Shown: positions 35,302-47,569 of the stretch, piece by piece
Layout: the number at the start of each line of letters is the position of its first letter
Numbering within the stretch: the first letter of the stretch is position 1
Source: Brevundimonas diminuta 3F5N
GTDB lineage: Bacteria > Pseudomonadota > Alphaproteobacteria > Caulobacterales > Caulobacteraceae
Length of the DNA stretch: 64,000 nt
Direction: 5' to 3'
NCBI RefSeq assembly: GCF_900163625.1
Contig: NZ_FUIE01000034.1
Coordinates: forward strand, 17,475-81,474
Notes under the pieces: model-generated
Seen by the model: the letters and a program-made list of their open reading frames with translations, nothing else
Told to the model about the DNA's origin: nothing
Databases searched by the model: none
Position numbers and translations under genes: made by a program

Positions 35302-37815
35302 TCAGGGCCGTCCGTCCTCGTCCCGCAGGGCCCGCTCGATGGCCGACGCCGACTTGTCGACACAGGGGGCCTGGGCCTCCAGCGGGCCGATGCAAAGCTG
35401 ACGCAACTCGGCCAGCAGGGCCGCCGCCATGGTCAGTTTGTCCCGATCGCGGTCCTGCGCGCCAAGATAGGCCGCCAAGTCTGCGAAGGTGTGCGCCGCC
35501 TTGAACCAGAGGCCCAGGTTGCGCTCCCGATCGAGACGAGCCACCGCGAATTCCAACGCCGAAAACGCCGCTCGGGCATGCCGACCTGCCTCAGGACCGG
35601 AGCCTTCCAGCACGGCCTGCTCCATATGGGACAGGCCCAGCGCCCGCATGGCGAGCAGTCGTCCTTCCTCATTGCCCAACTCGGCATAGCCATCGACCGC
35701 CGCCTTGGCATCTCGGATCGCCAGATCCAGCATGTCGCGCCGCTGGTCCTCGGGCCTGAACGGCGCGAGATCTCTCCGAACGTTCGACCCCGTGAGAGCC
35801 GCCGACGCCCGCGCCGTCGGATCCGCCGTCTCGCGCAAGCTGTCAGCGAGCTGAGCCGCCTCCTCCAGCCGGATGCGTGCGAGGTCAGGTCGGGCGCCTT
35901 CCGCGAAATTGAGAAGGGCGATCGCCATGTTGGCTCGCGCTTCGACCGAAAGAGGATCTCCGCCCAGGTCCGGGTCGTTCACCAACTGTCGATAGGTCTC
36001 GATCGCCAGTTCCGCGAGAGCCTCTCGCTTCGGCCCGAAGGGTGTGGTCGAGGCCTCCAGCACGAAGCGGCTGGCCTGGATTTCCCGCACGACCGCCCGC
36101 ACCCGCGGGGCCGTGATCATCGTCGGTCGAAGCGTTTCGCACCACCTGTCGATCTGCGAAAATGCCTCTGGTCGGGCGGAAGCGACCGCGCGAGCGCGGG
36201 CGATCCAAGCCTGAGCGAGACGCAGGGCGGCGTCGGATCGAACGGCCGCGGCCTGTGTCTGGGCGTGAAGCGTCTCGAGATCCCGGATGGTCCGATCCAG
36301 ACGATCCAAGGTGTCATTCGAGGGTTCGCGGCCGAACTGCAAGATCGTCGCCGCGGCTTGATCCAGTTGCGCCAGAGGCGTGCTGAGCGTCTCCGTGGGC
36401 CCGGCGGGCGGCGTCATGCCGTGCGACAGCATCCAGGTTCCGATCCGCGCGATCAGTCTGTGGGCTTCATCGATGACCTCTGCTTCCGCGTCGGCCCCCA
36501 TCCGGTCGATGAACCCGTGGATTCCCGTGATCAACGAGGTCGGAAGTTCAGGCGGAATCCCCTCGACCTGATGAAGTCCTTCCCCCTCGACGGCCCAGAA
36601 GCCGAGCTCCGCGCGATCCGCGAGCCGAGGCGCATCGAGAATGGACAGGCTTTGAGCGGCCAGTTTGAAACCATCGCGTGCTTCGACCAGACGGCTCCGC
36701 CCCTGTTCGCCCCCGAGGAGCATGCCCAACAGATACGCGGCGTGCGCCCTGGCGGCCACCGACTTGGCCCACTGCAGGGGCGCTCCATTCATCAACTCGG
36801 GGGTGATCAGGACATCATAAGTCAGGATCGCGGCGTTCAGCCCCGAAACGCCGACGACAGAACCCTCTTCGTAGAGGTTCAGGAGCACGTCCGCAGCGCC
36901 GCGCCGTTTGAAGACCTCGTGGCGGGTCCCGCCATCCGGCGGAAGCGCGATCGTCTCGAGCAGGGCCAGGGCGGCGACGTTGTTACGACGAGCCAGGTCG
37001 GCCAGCCCCTGCAGCGCCGCGTCCGCCTGCTTCTCCGTTTCCGCGTCGCGCAGAGTCTCTTCGTATCGACGCAGATCCTGCCCAGTCGCGATCCGACGCG
37101 CGACCGAGAGGGCCTGGAGCAGTCCGCCGATGACCAGAAGGTCCAGCCCCATGCGCAGAGCAAAGGCGGCGACCCCGCCTCCGGTCGGCAAGACGGCCTG
37201 GACACCGGACGGGTTGTCGTAGCCCATCACCTCGATATTGCCGACGATCGGCAGGGCCTCCAGCGCCTCCGAGGCGACGTAGGCCACATACTCCAGGAGG
37301 CCGATCCCCGAAGTCGCACTGAAGAAGTGCAGACCAGTGAGTCTCCAGACCAGCAGGCTGCCCAGCATGAAGACCGCCGACAGGGCGACCAGGAGTTCGT
37401 TGTTGTAGTCTTCGCTTCCCGGCGTACGACGTCGACCCGGATTCAGGTTGGCGGCCCGATCTTCCTCGTCCCAGGCCCAACGCCGGAACACAGCGAGCAC
37501 GGCGACCAGGCCCAGAACCAGCACCGGCGCGCCGAACAGCGGAGGAAGCAGGGCGCCGATCGCGCCTGTCCCCAAGAGCACGGCCAGAAGGCGTCCCCAA
37601 CGACGCGCCCGTCCCTTTTCGTCCAGCCCTATCCATCGGGCGACGCCGAGCGCTAGGCCGCGATCCAGCCAGAGGAACCAGGGTCTGAACCAGGTCAGCC
37701 CGCGTTCCAAGGCTGGATGAAGTCCTCGGATCAGTATCGCGGCCACAACCAGGAACAGCAATGCGCCGGTCAGGGCGACGCCGAACTGGAGAAGAGAGAA
37801 GCGGACCTCGGACAT
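35302..37815 (-). CDS. Large polytopic membrane protein with helical-repeat C-terminus, unknown
   Basis: An 837-residue protein. The first 250 residues hold about six hydrophobic segments (for example FGVALTGALLFLVVAAILI, then LLAVLLGTGAIGALLPPLFG and LLVALSAVFMLGSLLVW). From about 255 to the end it is soluble and helical, with degenerate TPR/SEL-like pairs such as ARAHAAYLLGMLLGG and NMAIALLNFAEGARPDLA. The start at 37815 gives a good first helix. It converges on the VirD4-like gene with a 19-base gap. Family not recognised; a membrane scaffold role is an inference from the architecture. Confidence 0.75.
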   Translation of the reverse strand: MSEVRFSLLQFGVALTGALLFLVVAAILIRGLHPALERGLTWFRPWFLWLDRGLALGVARWIGLDEKGRARRWGRLLAVLLGTGAIGALLPPLFGAPVLVLGLVAVLAVFRRWAWDEEDRAANLNPGRRRTPGSEDYNNELLVALSAVFMLGSLLVWRLTGLHFFSATSGIGLLEYVAYVASEALEALPIVGNIEVMGYDNPSGVQAVLPTGGGVAAFALRMGLDLLVIGGLLQALSVARRIATGQDLRRYEETLRDAETEKQADAALQGLADLARRNNVAALALLETIALPPDGGTRHEVFKRRGAADVLLNLYEEGSVVGVSGLNAAILTYDVLITPELMNGAPLQWAKSVAARAHAAYLLGMLLGGEQGRSRLVEARDGFKLAAQSLSILDAPRLADRAELGFWAVEGEGLHQVEGIPPELPTSLITGIHGFIDRMGADAEAEVIDEAHRLIARIGTWMLSHGMTPPAGPTETLSTPLAQLDQAAATILQFGREPSNDTLDRLDRTIRDLETLHAQTQAAAVRSDAALRLAQAWIARARAVASARPEAFSQIDRWCETLRPTMITAPRVRAVVREIQASRFVLEASTTPFGPKREALAELAIETYRQLVNDPDLGGDPLSVEARANMAIALLNFAEGARPDLARIRLEEAAQLADSLRETADPTARASAALTGSNVRRDLAPFRPEDQRRDMLDLAIRDAKAAVDGYAELGNEEGRLLAMRALGLSHMEQAVLEGSGPEAGRHARAAFSALEFAVARLDRERNLGLWFKAAHTFADLAAYLGAQDRDRDKLTMAAALLAELRQLCIGPLEAQAPCVDKSASAIERALRDEDGRP

Positions 37816-37959
37816 CGAATCCCCTGCAATGCACAGCCAAGGTAAGATAGGAACGGCGGGCGTGGAACCTGGGGACGCGGCGAGGGCGGAGGCCTCCCGC
37901 CAGCGTCCAGTCGGCCATGACCTGGATCAGCGCACTCACGGTCTGCAGGAAGAGATGTG

Positions 37960-39024
37960 CTATCGGTGCGAGAGATCGCCCCAGTCCTCACGGTCGCTGC
38001 GGGGCATCTGCCCGGTCGGGCAGTGCGTGTGACGATCGCCGTACTCGTTGGTGAAGCTCGTGCGGCTGGCGACGGTAATGACCAGATCCGCACCTCGGAA
38101 TCGATAGCGGTCGCCGCCCAGCGCCTCCACGCCTTGGATGCGCCGACCGCCGTCGAACGAGGCCACGCGCCTCTCGTCCAGGTACATGAGCACGCCAGTC
38201 GAGTCGGCGACGGCTTCGGCGCAGCTGACGCCAATGGCGTAGTAGCCCTTCTCGATCGGCGGAAACCCGACCCGACCCTGTGTCCGCGCGGCCCCGCCGC
38301 CTGCGGCGCGGCCCTCGGACGTCAGCGTGCAGATGCCGCCCTCGTCTGACGTGCCTCCATCGATATACGTCTGGCCGTTCCAGCGCTGGAAGCCGACGCA
38401 GCCGGTTTCGTCTCCGTTGGCGATCTCGATATCGGGCCAGGCGACGCCGCGCCGAGAATGGAACCCGTAGTTCGCGAACCGCGCCTGAAACCCGATCAGG
38501 GAGCGCAAGCCCTCGCTGGTGCGGTGCAGAACCGAAACGAAATGCTGGTTCATGCCCCAACACTGATCGCCATCGGCCTTAACGACGGCCTCGGGCCGAC
38601 CGTCGCCGTTCAGGTCGCGGACCTCTTCGATCTCAGCCCAAACCCCTTCGCAGATGTTCTCGGCGTCCTCGGGATCGCGCCAGGTCCAATGGCTGTCGGG
38701 CTGGGGACTGACGAATCCGGCGGCGTGCATGACGGCCGCACGCTCCTGAGCGGAAAGAGCAGAGGTCGAAGCGACCTGGAGCGCCGAAGCTGCGGCAGAA
38801 ACGGAAGCGGCGTTCGCTTCAGCCGCGGCGGCGCTTCCCTCATCGTCAGCGACGGACTCCGCCCCGCAGGCCGCTCCTGACAGAGCCATACCCAGCAGGG
38901 CGACCCGGCAGATCGGGCCGGGGACCAGGGCGTTGCGCAAAGTCGTCGCAGCAGACCGCAGGAACGACGTGCGGCCTCCTCCGACGATCACTCTGAACAG
39001 TCTGCTGGTTGCGACTGCGCGCAT
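37960..39024 (-). CDS. Probable envelope protein, lipoprotein-like, unknown
   Basis: A 354-residue protein. ATG 39024 follows GGAGGGCCAGGCC. An Arg-rich leader precedes a hydrophobic stretch ending LSGAACGAES at about residue 55, which resembles a lipobox but is unusually far from the start; a later start would give a normal lipoprotein signal. The mature part has an Ala/Ser-rich spacer, then DLNGDGRPEAVVKAD, an FG-GAP/calcium-loop-like motif, and several Cys residues. It is 144 bases upstream of the polytopic gene on the same strand. Role unknown. Confidence 0.65.
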   Translation of the reverse strand: MRAVATSRLFRVIVGGGRTSFLRSAATTLRNALVPGPICRVALLGMALSGAACGAESVADDEGSAAAAEANAASVSAAASALQVASTSALSAQERAAVMHAAGFVSPQPDSHWTWRDPEDAENICEGVWAEIEEVRDLNGDGRPEAVVKADGDQCWGMNQHFVSVLHRTSEGLRSLIGFQARFANYGFHSRRGVAWPDIEIANGDETGCVGFQRWNGQTYIDGGTSDEGGICTLTSEGRAAGGGAARTQGRVGFPPIEKGYYAIGVSCAEAVADSTGVLMYLDERRVASFDGGRRIQGVEALGGDRYRFRGADLVITVASRTSFTNEYGDRHTHCPTGQMPRSDREDWGDLSHR

Positions 39025-39379
39025 GGCCTGGCCCTCCAAAAAGAAGGACCGGAATAGGAATCTTGAGCCGTATAATCTTAATGTCGTTCTCAAGCTTTTC
39101 TAAAGCGGCGCAAACAGCGCCGTCGCGTAGCCGCCTTTGGACGTCGCTACGACTTGGATCCGGGGCAGGCGGGAATCGGCCGATCCGTGAATACGCGTTC
39201 GACGACCTCAACGAGGGGATCCGCAGTTTCCAGGACGAAATCGCAGACGACATGGAAGCCGTCATCACAAAAGAGAGACCCTCCGAAAGGCTTCGAAGGG
39301 TCTCGTCAGAATTTATTTTTATGTCAGTGACTTATCGGCACTTTCGGAAGCGATGCCGAAAGCCGCCGAAAGGCCTGAA
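39025..39379. other. Intergenic region between guaA and the envelope-protein gene
   Basis: No supported gene. Bases 39060-39105 are AT-rich and may hold the promoter of the minus-strand envelope gene (on that strand TTGAGA, then AAGATTATAC downstream, at loose -35/-10 spacing). Bases 39275-39304 are the guaA terminator hairpin. Apparent plus-strand reading frames here merge into the antisense of guaA and are not convincing. Confidence 0.5.
39275..39304 (-). terminator. Terminator-like hairpin downstream of guaA
   Basis: An 8-bp stem (GAGACCCT / AGGGTCTC) with a 14-base loop. On the minus strand it is followed by TCTCTTTTG, a short U-rich tail. It is about 75 bases past the guaA stop codon. 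Confidence 0.6.
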
Positions 39380-40938
<1,559 letters not shown>

Positions 40939-40942
<4 letters not shown>

Positions 40943-41649
40943 GAGGTCGAATCCGGGGCGAGCGATTGGGCGAGGGTTTGGCCCTGAAGGGCCGGAATTT
41001 CAAGGGCGGCCAATTCAAGAGCAGAGAGGCCGTGATCCGTCAGCACTGCAATCAAGCCGTCGACCGCACGCGCCAGATTCTCGTCCACCAGATGCAGGGT
41101 CGAGGTCCAGTCATGCAGGCCCGTCAGCTCGGCCTTGCCGTCCGACACCCCGCGCAGCGCGACCAGAGGCAGGCCGAAGGTCTGGGCCGCGCGGACCAGC
41201 GCCCACGTCTCCATGTCCACCATCTCGGCGTCGATGGCGTCATAGGCGGCGCCCGAGACGACGTTTCCGCCGGTCGACAGGCGCGCGCTCGGCACGCCGG
41301 GTATAGGGCACGACAGCGGCAGGACAGCAGGCTTGTTCAACAGCGGCGTCACGCCCTTCTCGAACCCCAGGGCGCTGGCGTCCATGTCGCGATAGGCCAC
41401 CGACGACGCCTGATAGACCGCTGCGTGATCCAGCACGCGCGACCCGCACGAACCCAGCGACAGGATCAGGTCCGGCGTCTCTCCCCTCGCCTCCAGCCGC
41501 GCCAGGGCCGCCGTCAGCGACACCGCCCCCTCGACCGGCCCGATGCCGGTCATCAAGGGGTCGATGCGGGCGCGCAGATGTTCGCCGTATTCAGCCGGTG
41601 CGGCCATGACCGGCAGGACCGTGACGACGCCATAGCGCTCAAGCCTCAT
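40939..41649 (-). CDS. MTA/SAH-type nucleosidase (phosphorylase superfamily)
   Basis: A 236-residue member of the purine phosphorylase/nucleosidase superfamily. The start at 41649 ([22 protein letters not shown]) is chosen because it overlaps the rsmB stop as ATGA. Signatures are LSLGSCGS, the substrate-ribose motif VDMETWA, and the catalytic aspartate in RGVSDGK. 5'-Methylthioadenosine/S-adenosylhomocysteine nucleosidases have this arrangement, and purine salvage fits its place directly before guaA. Other nucleoside specificities cannot be excluded. Confidence 0.8.
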
Positions 41650-42941
41650 GAAGCGCGCTCGAACAGAGCGATGAAGAAGCCGTCCGTGCCGGTCGCGGCG
41701 GGCGACAGACGCAGGCGGTTTCCTTGCGCCAGCGCGGTCAGACGCCCTCGCCCCGCCTCGGTCAGGTCCGCGCTGTGAGCCGCATCGGCGACGGCGACGG
41801 GCTTGAAGTCCGCGTGTGCGGCCTCGAAGGCGGCGGCCGTGGCCTCGTTCTCCGCGCCCAGCACCGAGCAGGTGACATAGGCCAGACGCCCGCCCGGCCG
41901 CACCAGCTTGGCCGCCTGCCCCAGAATGCGCAGTTGCAACGCGTGCAGGCGCGCGACTTCTTCGGCCGTCAGGCGCCAGCAGTCCTCCGGTCGACGCCGC
42001 CAGGCGCCCGAGCCCGAGCACGGCGCGTCGACCAGCACCACGTCGGACTGACCGTTCAGATCCTCGACGCCGCCGCCGTTCGTGCCCAACAGGCGCAGGT
42101 CAGCCTCGACGCCCGCGCGGGCCAGTCGCGGCTTCACATTGTCCAGACGCTTGGCCGAGACGTCGCAGGCGATCAGCGACCCCTGCCCCTGCATGGCCTG
42201 CACCAGACCCAGCGTCTTGCCGCCGCCGCCCGCGCAGTAATCCACCACCGTCGCGCCGGGGAAGGCGCCCGACAGCCAGCCGACGACCTGACTGGCCTCG
42301 TCCTGAATCTCGAAATGGCCGTTCTGGAAGCCGTCCAGCGGCTGCACGTTCGGCGCCGGCTCGGCGTCAAGGCGCAGACCCCAGCCCGACAGTTCGGTGC
42401 GCTGGGGCGACAGACCGGCGTCGCGCAACTCGGTCTCGACCTCTTCGATCGTGGCGCGCAGACCGTTGACCCGCAGATCGACCGGCGCGCGACCGCTCAG
42501 GGCTTCGACCTCTTCGCGCCAACGGTCGCCGTGGACCGCCTTCAGGTCCGCCGTCACGAAGTCCGGCAGGGCGACCTCGGCCAGATCGGTCGCGTCCTCG
42601 TTCGCGGCGATACGCCCGCGTTCGTGCTTGGACAGGGGGCGCGGACCATAGCCTTCGCCGTTATAGAGGCCCTCGATCTCCTCCAGCGTCGCGCCGTCCA
42701 GCAGCGACAGGGCGCCGACGATCAGGGCGCGTCCGTCCTGACGCCCGCCCATGAAGGCCGACAGGCGGCCCCGCGCGCGCAGCACCTGATAGACGCGCTC
42801 GGCGATGGCGCGGCGGTCGCCCGAACCGGCATAGCGGTTCTGCTGGCTCCAGGCCTTGAGCACGGCGTCGGCGGGCTGGCGGCCCTGCGAAATGCTGTCG
42901 ATGATGGCGGCGGCGGCGGCCAGGCGGGCGGCTGGGGTCAA
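41646..42941 (-). CDS. rsmB: RsmB/NOP-family 16S rRNA cytosine-C5 methyltransferase
   Basis: A 431-residue SAM-dependent rRNA m5C methyltransferase. A TTG start at 42941 gives LTPAARLAAAAAIIDSI, the normal NusB-like N-terminus, and falls within the stop of the MAPEG gene; another TTG at 42989 would add an atypical leader. The catalytic domain has VVDYCAGGGGKTLGL (SAM motif), LVDAPCSGSG (motif IV cysteine) and YVTCSVL (motif VI catalytic cysteine). It is coupled to the nucleosidase gene. The exact rRNA position is assigned by family only. Confidence 0.88.
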   Translation of the reverse strand: MTPAARLAAAAAIIDSISQGRQPADAVLKAWSQQNRYAGSGDRRAIAERVYQVLRARGRLSAFMGGRQDGRALIVGALSLLDGATLEEIEGLYNGEGYGPRPLSKHERGRIAANEDATDLAEVALPDFVTADLKAVHGDRWREEVEALSGRAPVDLRVNGLRATIEEVETELRDAGLSPQRTELSGWGLRLDAEPAPNVQPLDGFQNGHFEIQDEASQVVGWLSGAFPGATVVDYCAGGGGKTLGLVQAMQGQGSLIACDVSAKRLDNVKPRLARAGVEADLRLLGTNGGGVEDLNGQSDVVLVDAPCSGSGAWRRRPEDCWRLTAEEVARLHALQLRILGQAAKLVRPGGRLAYVTCSVLGAENEATAAAFEAAHADFKPVAVADAAHSADLTEAGRGRLTALAQGNRLRLSPAATGTDGFFIALFERAS

Positions 42942-42942
42942 A

Positions 42943-43341
42943 TCAGACTCGGATGAAAAGGGCCAGAAGGCACATCGCCAGTCCCGCAAGCGAGACCAGC
43001 CAAACCAGCGACCGGATATAGGGAACGCCCAGGGCGTACAGCGGGATATAGGCGACGCGCGCCCAGAAGTAGAGGGCCGCGCCCCACGCCGTCAGCGCGC
43101 CGGTCCGATCCGCGACGTGTGCGATCAGCACGGCGCCGATGAACAGCGGCAGGGTCTCGAACAGATTGGCCTGCGCCCGCTCCAGTCGACCGACGACAGG
43201 GCTGTGCGCCTCGGGCGTCTTGTCCCGCGCTCCGGCGTTCCACGACAGGCCGAACTCGCGCGTCCGGGCGAAGGCGGGCAGGAAGACCTGCACCAGAGCC
43301 AGCACCAGCGTCGCCGCCAGATAGGTGAGTTCAGTCGTCAC
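42943..43341 (-). CDS. MAPEG-family membrane protein
   Basis: A 132-residue protein with four predicted membrane helices. It matches MAPEG-like bacterial proteins: RLERAQANLFETLPLFIGAVLIAH (about residues 50-75) is the signature helix with the conserved R-x-x-x-A-x-x-N-x-x-E. The start at 43341 is GTG after AGGAGACCGGC. In eukaryotes the family covers glutathione- and eicosanoid-linked enzymes; bacterial roles are mostly unknown. It directly precedes rsmB, whose start overlaps its stop. Confidence 0.88.
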   Translation of the reverse strand: MTTELTYLAATLVLALVQVFLPAFARTREFGLSWNAGARDKTPEAHSPVVGRLERAQANLFETLPLFIGAVLIAHVADRTGALTAWGAALYFWARVAYIPLYALGVPYIRSLVWLVSLAGLAMCLLALFIRV

Positions 43342-43374
43342 GCCGGTCTCCTGTTCTACTAGCCCAAAACAAAA

Positions 43375-43400
43375 CCGCTCCCGGCCGGGGCCGGGAGCGG
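43375..43400 (-). terminator. Rho-independent terminator of guaB
   Basis: A 12-bp stem CCGCTCCCGGCC / GGCCGGGAGCGG with a 2-base centre, followed on the minus strand by TTTTGTTTTGGG. It lies directly after the guaB stop at 43407, separating guaB from the MAPEG-rsmB-nucleosidase-guaA unit. Confidence 0.8.
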
Positions 43401-43406
43401 ATCAGG

Positions 43407-45571
<2,165 letters not shown>

Positions 45572-45630
45572 GCAGCGCTCTTCACCACGCCTCCACGCGA
45601 CACCCTCACAGCGCCGCCCACTCCCACACG

Positions 45631-45738
45631 CCGTCATCCTCGGGCTTGACCCGAGGATCCAGTGCGGCGGCGCGCTCATCCTTGCCCACGTCACGCAGAC
45701 GGATAGCTGGATCCTCGGGTCAAGCCCGAGGATGACGG
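45631..45738. repeat. Large inverted repeat of the GTCATCCTCGGG family
   Basis: Two perfect 32-base arms at 45631-45662 and 45707-45738 form an inverted repeat; each arm is itself palindromic (CCTCGGG-CTTGA-CCCGAGG). It sits between the convergent ends of the DUF2061 gene and rlmE. Such sequences recur in Caulobacterales genomes as REP-type elements and may act as a bidirectional transcript end. Confidence 0.75.
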
Positions 45739-45766
45739 CAGAAAAGGGAGCAGAAGAGGGGAAGGT

Positions 45767-46489
45767 CTACCGCTTGTTCAGCGCCACCAGGAAGACCTCG
45801 GCGCTGCCCTTGCGGCTCGATTCGGGCTTCACGTATTTCACCGTCTCGAACTCTTCACGCAGGCGCGTCAGCACCCCGCCGGCGTCGCCGCCCTGGAAGT
45901 TTTTCGACACGAAATTCCCGCCCGGCCGCAAGGTGCGGATGGCGAAGTCAGCCGCGATCTCGATCAGGGCGATGATCTTCAGGTGGTCGGTCTGGCGATG
46001 GCCGATGGTGTTGTGCGCCATGTCCGACAGCACCAGGTCCGGCGGTCCGCCGATGGCGTCCAGCATCTGCTGATCCACGCCCGGATCGGTGAAATCGGCC
46101 TGAACCAGCGTCGCGCCCGGAATCGGCTCGATCATCAGCAGGTCCACGCCCGCCACCGCCGCCGCGCCGCGATCCAGCGCCACCTGCACCCAGCCGCCCG
46201 GCGCCGCGCCCAGGTCGATGACCCGCGAGCCGTGCCGGATCAGCCGGAACTTGTCGTCGATCTCCATCAGCTTGAAGGCCGCGCGACTGCGCCAGCCCTC
46301 GGCGCGCGCGCGGTCGGACCATTCGTCCGACAGCTGACGCTTGATCCAGGCCTGACTGGACAGGGACTTCTTGTCGGCCGTCTTGATCTTCTGGCCGACC
46401 TTGCGCCCGGCTGCGGTGCCGCCCGTGGGCAGGCGCACCATGCGGCGGCGTTCCTGCGGCTTGTCGGCGGGCTTTTCGTCTTCACTCAT
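45767..46489 (-). CDS. rlmE: 23S rRNA (uridine-2'-O) methyltransferase RlmE/FtsJ
   Basis: A 240-residue FtsJ-family enzyme that methylates U2552 in the 23S rRNA A loop during late 50S assembly. ATG 46489 follows GGGAAGC; a GTG three codons earlier is possible. Motifs are WRSRAAFKLMEID with the first catalytic Lys, VIDLGAAPGGW (SAM site), LSDMAHNTIG (catalytic Asp) and GGNFVSKNFQG (second Lys). The C-terminal Glu of the K-D-K-E set falls in KPESSRKGSAEVF. The Arg/Lys-rich N-terminal extension of about 40 residues is longer than in E. coli and common in alphaproteobacteria. Confidence 0.94.
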   Translation of the reverse strand: MSEDEKPADKPQERRRMVRLPTGGTAAGRKVGQKIKTADKKSLSSQAWIKRQLSDEWSDRARAEGWRSRAAFKLMEIDDKFRLIRHGSRVIDLGAAPGGWVQVALDRGAAAVAGVDLLMIEPIPGATLVQADFTDPGVDQQMLDAIGGPPDLVLSDMAHNTIGHRQTDHLKIIALIEIAADFAIRTLRPGGNFVSKNFQGGDAGGVLTRLREEFETVKYVKPESSRKGSAEVFLVALNKR

Positions 46490-46569
46490 GCTTCCCACAT
46501 AGCCCTGACGGCGTTCAGCCGCTATGACCCGCGCACAATTCCGGCTCGCATAACCTCAAGGAGCGCCCG

Positions 46570-47034
46570 ATGGCCGACCAAACCCTGACCTTCACCCTGG
46601 ACACCGGCGACGGCGAAGACCGCAACGTCGTCATCAAGCTGCGCGACGACCTGGCCCCGAACCACGTCAAGCAGATCACCGACCTGGCCAAGGAAGGCTT
46701 CTACGACGGCGTGGTCTTCCACCGCGTGATTCCGGGCTTCATGGCCCAGGGCGGCGACCCGACGGGCACCGGCACCTCGGGCTCGAAGAAGCCGAACCTG
46801 AAGCAGGAATTCTCGAAGGAGCCGCACGTCCGCGGCGTCTGCTCGATGGCCCGCACCGCCAACCCGGACAGCGCCAACTCGCAGTTCTTCATCTGCTTCG
46901 ACGACGCCCGCTTCCTGGACGGCCAGTACACCGTCTGGGGTGAAGTGATCGAGGGCATGGATCACGTCGACGCCCTGCCGAAGGGCGAGCCGCCCCGCGC
47001 GCCGGGCAAGATCGTCAAGGCGACCGTCGCCTAA
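46570..47034 (+). CDS. ppi: Peptidyl-prolyl cis-trans isomerase, cyclophilin type
   Basis: A 154-residue cyclophilin without a signal peptide, so cytoplasmic. Active-site segments are YDGVVFHRVIPGFMAQGGDP (Arg, Phe and Gln of the catalytic pocket) and CSMARTANPDSANSQFFIC. It catalyses proline isomerisation in protein folding. AAGGAG precedes the ATG. It is divergent from rlmE. PpiB would be the nearest E. coli equivalent; length and motifs agree. Confidence 0.95.
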   Translation: MADQTLTFTLDTGDGEDRNVVIKLRDDLAPNHVKQITDLAKEGFYDGVVFHRVIPGFMAQGGDPTGTGTSGSKKPNLKQEFSKEPHVRGVCSMARTANPDSANSQFFICFDDARFLDGQYTVWGEVIEGMDHVDALPKGEPPRAPGKIVKATVA

Positions 47035-47048
47035 GGATCGGTATCAGC

Positions 47049-47070
47049 GGCGGGGGCTCAGTCCCCCGCC
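47049..47070. terminator. GC-rich hairpin between convergent ppi and lipoprotein genes
   Basis: An 8-bp stem GGCGGGGG / CCCCCGCC with a 6-base loop, overlapping the lipoprotein stop codon. There is no T-run on either side, so intrinsic termination is doubtful; it may still slow polymerase or protect the 3' ends. Confidence 0.35.
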
Positions 47071-47564
47071 CACCATCGCATCGACACCCCGTCGAAGGTC
47101 CGCCCCCCGACCTTCAGCGTCCCCTTCAGGACGACGCCCTGATCTCCCAGATTGCGCCGCGCCTTCGCCAGCGCATCCTGGTCGAGCCTTCCATCGAACG
47201 ACACCGCCCCCAGCTCCCGCGACGTCGCCTCGAAGCGCACCCGGTCCTCGCTCACGTCATAGGCCGTCGGAATCAGCCGCGTACGCCGCGTCTTATCCCC
47301 CGCTTCGAACTCCATCATGATCGGCGCGAATCCCACCGTCCGCTGGCCATCGCGCCAAGCCATGAAGTCGGGAACCTGGCCCATGAACAGGTGATGCAGC
47401 CGCCAATCGCCGACCTGAACCGCCGTCGTGGGGATGTAATAGCCGGACACGTCCTCGGGCAGGTCATGCTTGAAGGCGGTCGCCTGCGCCGTCTTCTCGG
47501 GCGCCGCGCCGCGTTCGCAGGCGGCGACCGTCAGGGCTAGCGCCGTCGCCAGCAGAATCGGCAC
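47058..47564 (-). CDS. Predicted lipoprotein of unknown function
   Basis: A 168-residue lipoprotein. A GTG at 47564 starts five bases after the stop of the methyltransferase-like gene and gives a leader with lipobox ALTVAAC (Cys at about residue 16). The mature part contains a DVSGYYIPTTAVQVGDW segment and a pattern of beta strands, ending MRWWAGD. I do not recognise a named family. The close spacing suggests co-transcription with the upstream gene. Confidence 0.7.
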   Translation of the reverse strand: MPILLATALALTVAACERGAAPEKTAQATAFKHDLPEDVSGYYIPTTAVQVGDWRLHHLFMGQVPDFMAWRDGQRTVGFAPIMMEFEAGDKTRRTRLIPTAYDVSEDRVRFEATSRELGAVSFDGRLDQDALAKARRNLGDQGVVLKGTLKVGGRTFDGVSMRWWAGD

Positions 47565-47569
47565 AGTCC

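Noticed and set aside
35107..37656. Long plus-strand frame opposite the polytopic protein gene
   Set aside because: Arg/Gln/Pro-rich shadow composition with no domain, while the minus-strand frame has clear membrane segments and a good start.
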